Shown here: piece by piece, positions 63,313-64,000 of the stretch
Numbering within the stretch: position 1 is the stretch's first letter
Layout of the letters: each line of letters starts with the position of its first letter
Assembly (NCBI GenBank): GCA_963829995.1
Contig: CAWHKW010000005.1
Span: 124,001-188,000, forward strand
DNA from: JACCZX01 sp963829995
GTDB lineage: Bacteria; Pseudomonadota; Gammaproteobacteria; Burkholderiales; Burkholderiaceae_F
Direction: 5' to 3'
DNA: 64,000 nt
Notes under the pieces: generated by a model
Database searches by the model: none
Told to the model about the DNA's origin: nothing
The model's input: the letters and a program-made list of their open reading frames with translations, nothing else
Program-made: the position numbers and the translations under genes

Positions 63313-63804
63313 ATGAAGCGCTTCTGCTGCTCGCTGATGTTGACGTTTGCTGTCGCGGGGGCAAGCGCGCAGCAGGCGACCTACACGCAGCGATTGCTGA
63401 CACCGGAAACAGCACTCAAAGCCACGCTGGCCGCGCTCGAGGACTGCCGCAAGCGCGGCTTTCAGGTCGCGGTTGCTGTAGTCGATCGCGCCGGTGTTGC
63501 GCAGACGATGCTGCGTGATCGCTTCGCGGGGCCGCATACGGTAAACACCGCGATCAACAAGGGCTACACCGCGGTCAGCTTCCGGGTCGACACGCTCGAA
63601 TTGTCCAAGCAAACGCAAGCGGGATCGCCAAGCTCGGGGGTCAGAGCGATCCCGAACGTCGTCGCCATCGGCGGCGGTGTTTTGATTCAGGCGGGTGGCA
63701 CGCTGCTGGGAGCGATCGGTGTTTCGGGCGCTCCGGGCGGTGAAGCCGACGAAGCGTGCGCAAAGGCCGGCATCGCCGCGATTCGCGACGACATCGAACT
63801 GTGA
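63313..63804 (+). CDS. Secreted GlcG/HbpS-family heme-binding-like protein
   Basis: 163 residues with a signal peptide (cut near AGASAQQA). The mature part shows YTQRLLTPETALKATLAALE, VVDRAGVAQTMLRDRFAGPH, VRAIPNVVAIGGGVLIQAG and GAIGVSGAPGGEADEACAKA, the HbpS/GlcG (DUF336) pattern. Relatives bind heme or act with corrin systems; periplasmic location is inferred from the signal. It is divergent from the peptidase gene. Confidence 0.92.
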   Translation: MKRFCCSLMLTFAVAGASAQQATYTQRLLTPETALKATLAALEDCRKRGFQVAVAVVDRAGVAQTMLRDRFAGPHTVNTAINKGYTAVSFRVDTLELSKQTQAGSPSSGVRAIPNVVAIGGGVLIQAGGTLLGAIGVSGAPGGEADEACAKAGIAAIRDDIEL

Positions 63805-63814
63805 ACCCGCGAAC

Positions 63815-64000
63815 GTGCCTGCCGCACGCCTGACGCCATCGACTACTGCGCTGCTGATTGCGCCGCCGCTTTTCTGGGCCGGAAACGCCGTCCTCGCACG
63901 CGCGCTGGTGGGAGAGTTCCCGCCGCTGGCTCTGTCGTTCTGGCGCTGGACGTTGGCGTTCGTGCTGATAGCACCGTTTGCAGCACGCACCGTCTGGCAG
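63815..64000 (+). CDS. EamA-family transporter, N-terminal fragment
   Basis: Open to the end of the window; 62 residues from a GTG at 63815. LLIAPPLFWAGNAVLARALV and the next helix (ALSFWRWTLAFVLIAPFA) are the first two EamA helices. It belongs to the DMT superfamily, as does the exporter at 29.5 kb. It starts ten bases after the heme-binding-like gene, so the two are probably co-transcribed. The substrate is unknown. Confidence 0.85.
   Translation, partial: MPAARLTPSTTALLIAPPLFWAGNAVLARALVGEFPPLALSFWRWTLAFVLIAPFAARTVWQ

Overview
The window reads as GC-rich chromosomal DNA from a betaproteobacterium, most likely of the order Burkholderiales. This is inferred from gene content and order, not from any search. 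Pointers are the seryl block serS-rarA-lolA-ftsK near trxB, the algZ/algR-hemCDXY cluster divergent from argH (also known from Pseudomonas), pmbA-darP-mog, and TRAP carriers beside housekeeping genes. It is mostly core chromosome with little mobile DNA: no insertion sequence, prophage or CRISPR array was seen.

Layout. 0-8.6 kb: end of an ABC ATPase, a PaiB-like flavin protein, hemerythrin, a ybhP-clsB-ybhN membrane-lipid operon with a second divergent cardiolipin synthase, surE, a YegS/DagK-like lipid kinase and RidA. 8.6-10.1 kb: a poorly conserved patch with a small membrane protein, an orphan reading frame, a shared terminator and a tiny cysteine-rich protein. 10.1-21 kb, nearly all minus strand: tRNA-Ser(GGA), acs, a DUF72 protein, dodecin, an unusual run of six consecutive hairpins, tRNA-Ser(CGA), serS, rarA, DUF808, lolA and ftsK, with one FKBP isomerase on the plus strand. 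21-26 kb: a LytS-like kinase, a degenerate partner kinase and a LytTR regulator joined by stop/start overlaps, then two coupled micro-membrane proteins, trxB, an Smr protein and glnB.

26.6-39.3 kb: nadE, a GNAT/COG3146 protein, an EamA exporter, ppa, an aldehyde dehydrogenase, a TRAP system, a TPR protein, a DUF4212/sodium-symporter pair, a Yip1-like protein and a TRAP binding protein. Many of these carry single-base frameshifts. 39.4-47 kb: hemY, hemX, hemD (also frameshifted), hemC, algR, algZ, argH. 47-53 kb: a second TRAP system (its binding protein convergent and frameshifted at its tail), pmbA, darP, mog. 53-64 kb: carboxylesterase, DoxX, pirin, two adjacent PAS-GGDEF diguanylate cyclases, gluQ, an M20 peptidase, a HbpS/GlcG-type secreted protein and the start of an EamA transporter.

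Two themes stand out. Frameshifts are packed between about 27 and 50 kb and absent on either side. They hit genes expected to be essential (nadE, hemD), so local sequence error is at least as likely as real decay. Tandem short-loop hairpins recur in several intergenic gaps and share sequence between two of them. The most interesting coding observation is the kinase/pseudokinase/LytTR operon at 21.0-24.0 kb.
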